A DNA stretch of 6,654 nt from Bacteroidales bacterium (GTDB taxonomy: Bacteria; Bacteroidota; Bacteroidia; Bacteroidales; UBA932), in the NCBI GenBank assembly GCA_018433265.1, contig JAHDRO010000023.1, positions 1 through 6,654 on the forward strand, read 5' to 3'. Position numbers and translations under genes: made by a program. Positions within the stretch are counted from its first letter, which is position 1; each line of letters starts with the position of its first letter. Positions 5,992 through 6,654 of the stretch are shown here, piece by piece. Under the pieces are notes generated by a model. The model saw only the letters and a program-made list of their open reading frames with translations. It was not told the DNA's origin and did not search any database.

Positions 5992-6549
5992 ATGAAAAGC
6001 AGAGATTACTATTTTCAATTGCTGAAAGCTAATGTGCATAATCCTAAAATGATTGCCCACAGTCTTGCTTCCGAGGCGGTTATGAGGGCTCTTGCAGAGC
6101 GTCTGGAAGATGAGAAGGATTTATGGGGAATTGCTGGGTTGCTGCATGATATTGATGTGGAATTAACCGCCGGGGACTCTTGCCGTCATGGTTTGGAAGG
6201 AGCAAAAATGCTTCAGAATGAGGATTTACCTGAAGAGGTGCTTGATGCCATTATAATGCATAATGAAAAGGCTTCAGGCAAGGAGAGGACTACAAAATTC
6301 CAGCATGCACTGGCTGCAGGTGAAACAATTACAGGTTTTATCTTTGCTATAGCTCTTGTGTATCCTGATAAGAAAATTTCGAGTGTTAAAGTTAAATCTG
6401 TGGTCAAGAGGATGAAAGAAAAGATATTTGCGGCGTCAGTCAAACGCGAAAACATCAGAGAGTGTGAATGCCTTGGATTGCAGCTGGAAGAATTTGTCGA
6501 GTTGTCTCTCAATGCACTTTCTCCCATAGAGAGTGAACTTGGTTTTTAA
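5992..6549 (+). CDS. HD/HDIG-domain metal-dependent hydrolase-like protein
   Basis: This 185-residue soluble protein carries an HD-superfamily metal site: His23 (AHSLASEAV), His52-Asp53 in GLLHDID, His66 (CRHG) and His90 (IIMHNEK). HD proteins hydrolyse phosphate esters of nucleotides or related compounds; the substrate cannot be told. Where many relatives have a final Asp in an A-D-E-L-T-G motif, this protein has AAGETITGF, with Gly-Glu in that place. I recall this variant as common in Bacteroidota homologues, so it may be a subfamily trait. The C-terminal part (VKSVVKRMKEKIFAASVKR, then a helical tail ending ESELGF) also matches the subfamily and the length is normal. It begins 3 nt after the transporter stop and is probably translated from the same mRNA. 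Confidence 0.8.
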   Translation: MKSRDYYFQLLKANVHNPKMIAHSLASEAVMRALAERLEDEKDLWGIAGLLHDIDVELTAGDSCRHGLEGAKMLQNEDLPEEVLDAIIMHNEKASGKERTTKFQHALAAGETITGFIFAIALVYPDKKISSVKVKSVVKRMKEKIFAASVKRENIRECECLGLQLEEFVELSLNALSPIESELGF

Positions 6550-6588
6550 TTTTTAACTTTGAATAAATAAAAATATAATTGTTTGAAA

Positions 6589-6654
6589 ATGAAAAGAGCA
6601 GAATGGTCTCCACCTGTCGGAGTTTGTTGTAAATGGCTTGTAATTAGTGTTTTA
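6589..6654 (+). CDS. Start of an unidentified ORF cut by the window end
   Basis: An ATG at 6589 opens a frame of 22 codons without a stop up to the last base. It begins MKRAEWSPPVGVCCKWLVIS. The segment from about residue 10 onward is hydrophobic with two adjacent cysteines and could begin a signal anchor or membrane segment. It lies 39 bp after the HD gene's stop codon in AT-rich sequence with no Shine-Dalgarno or convincing terminator in between, so it may belong to the same operon. Too short to identify. Confidence 0.4.
   Translation, partial: MKRAEWSPPVGVCCKWLVISVL

Noticed and set aside
6213..6527. Minus-strand ORF opposite the HD gene
   Set aside because: The HD motifs on the plus strand explain the sequence.
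1..6654. CRISPR array, tRNA or rRNA genes
   Set aside because: No regularly spaced repeats and no recognisable tRNA or rRNA segments were seen on either strand.

Overview
The window looks like a chromosomal segment of a Bacteroidota (Bacteroidetes) bacterium. It is AT-rich, its genes lack clear Shine-Dalgarno sequences, and it contains perfect matches to the TAnnTTTG -7 box used by this phylum. The insertion-sequence (IS) remnants and the HD-domain protein also resemble Bacteroidota versions as I remember them. No genus can be assigned from the sequence alone.

Layout. Positions 1-1460 hold an IS1182-family element whose left end lies outside the window. Its transposase has lost the segment carrying the second catalytic Asp and is also frameshifted near its C-terminus. 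Positions 1461-1653 are a short relic that reads as protein on the minus strand. Positions 1654-2811 are an IS5-family element with recognisable 17-bp terminal inverted repeats; its transposase is dead (two in-frame stops, one frameshift, two internal deletions). Positions 2832-4130 encode an intact exported protein with a type-1 glutamine-amidotransferase-like (BPL_N) domain followed by a PPC-like beta domain. Positions 4168 to about 4995 are a second IS graveyard on the minus strand. From its outer end inward it holds the N-terminus of a second, different IS1182 transposase, IS3 orfA, a scrap of IS3 orfB and the C-terminus of an IS4-type transposase. Positions 5086-6549 are an ordinary two-gene operon: a BASS-type membrane transporter and an HD-domain hydrolase. 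A new ORF starts at 6589 and runs off the window.

How the parts relate. The exported BPL_N protein is the only intact gene between the two IS clusters. IS sequence ends 20 bp before its start codon and begins again about 37 bp after its stop. Its original promoter has probably been displaced, and a good Bacteroidota-type promoter lies in the right end of the IS5 element. The transporter and HD protein have a 3-nt gap and are probably co-transcribed; their shared substrate or signal is unknown. Nothing here forms a defence system or CRISPR locus. The most unusual features are the IS-bracketed amidotransferase-like gene, the compact IS3/IS4 chimeric reading frame, and the repeated pattern of clean internal deletions in transposases from several families.
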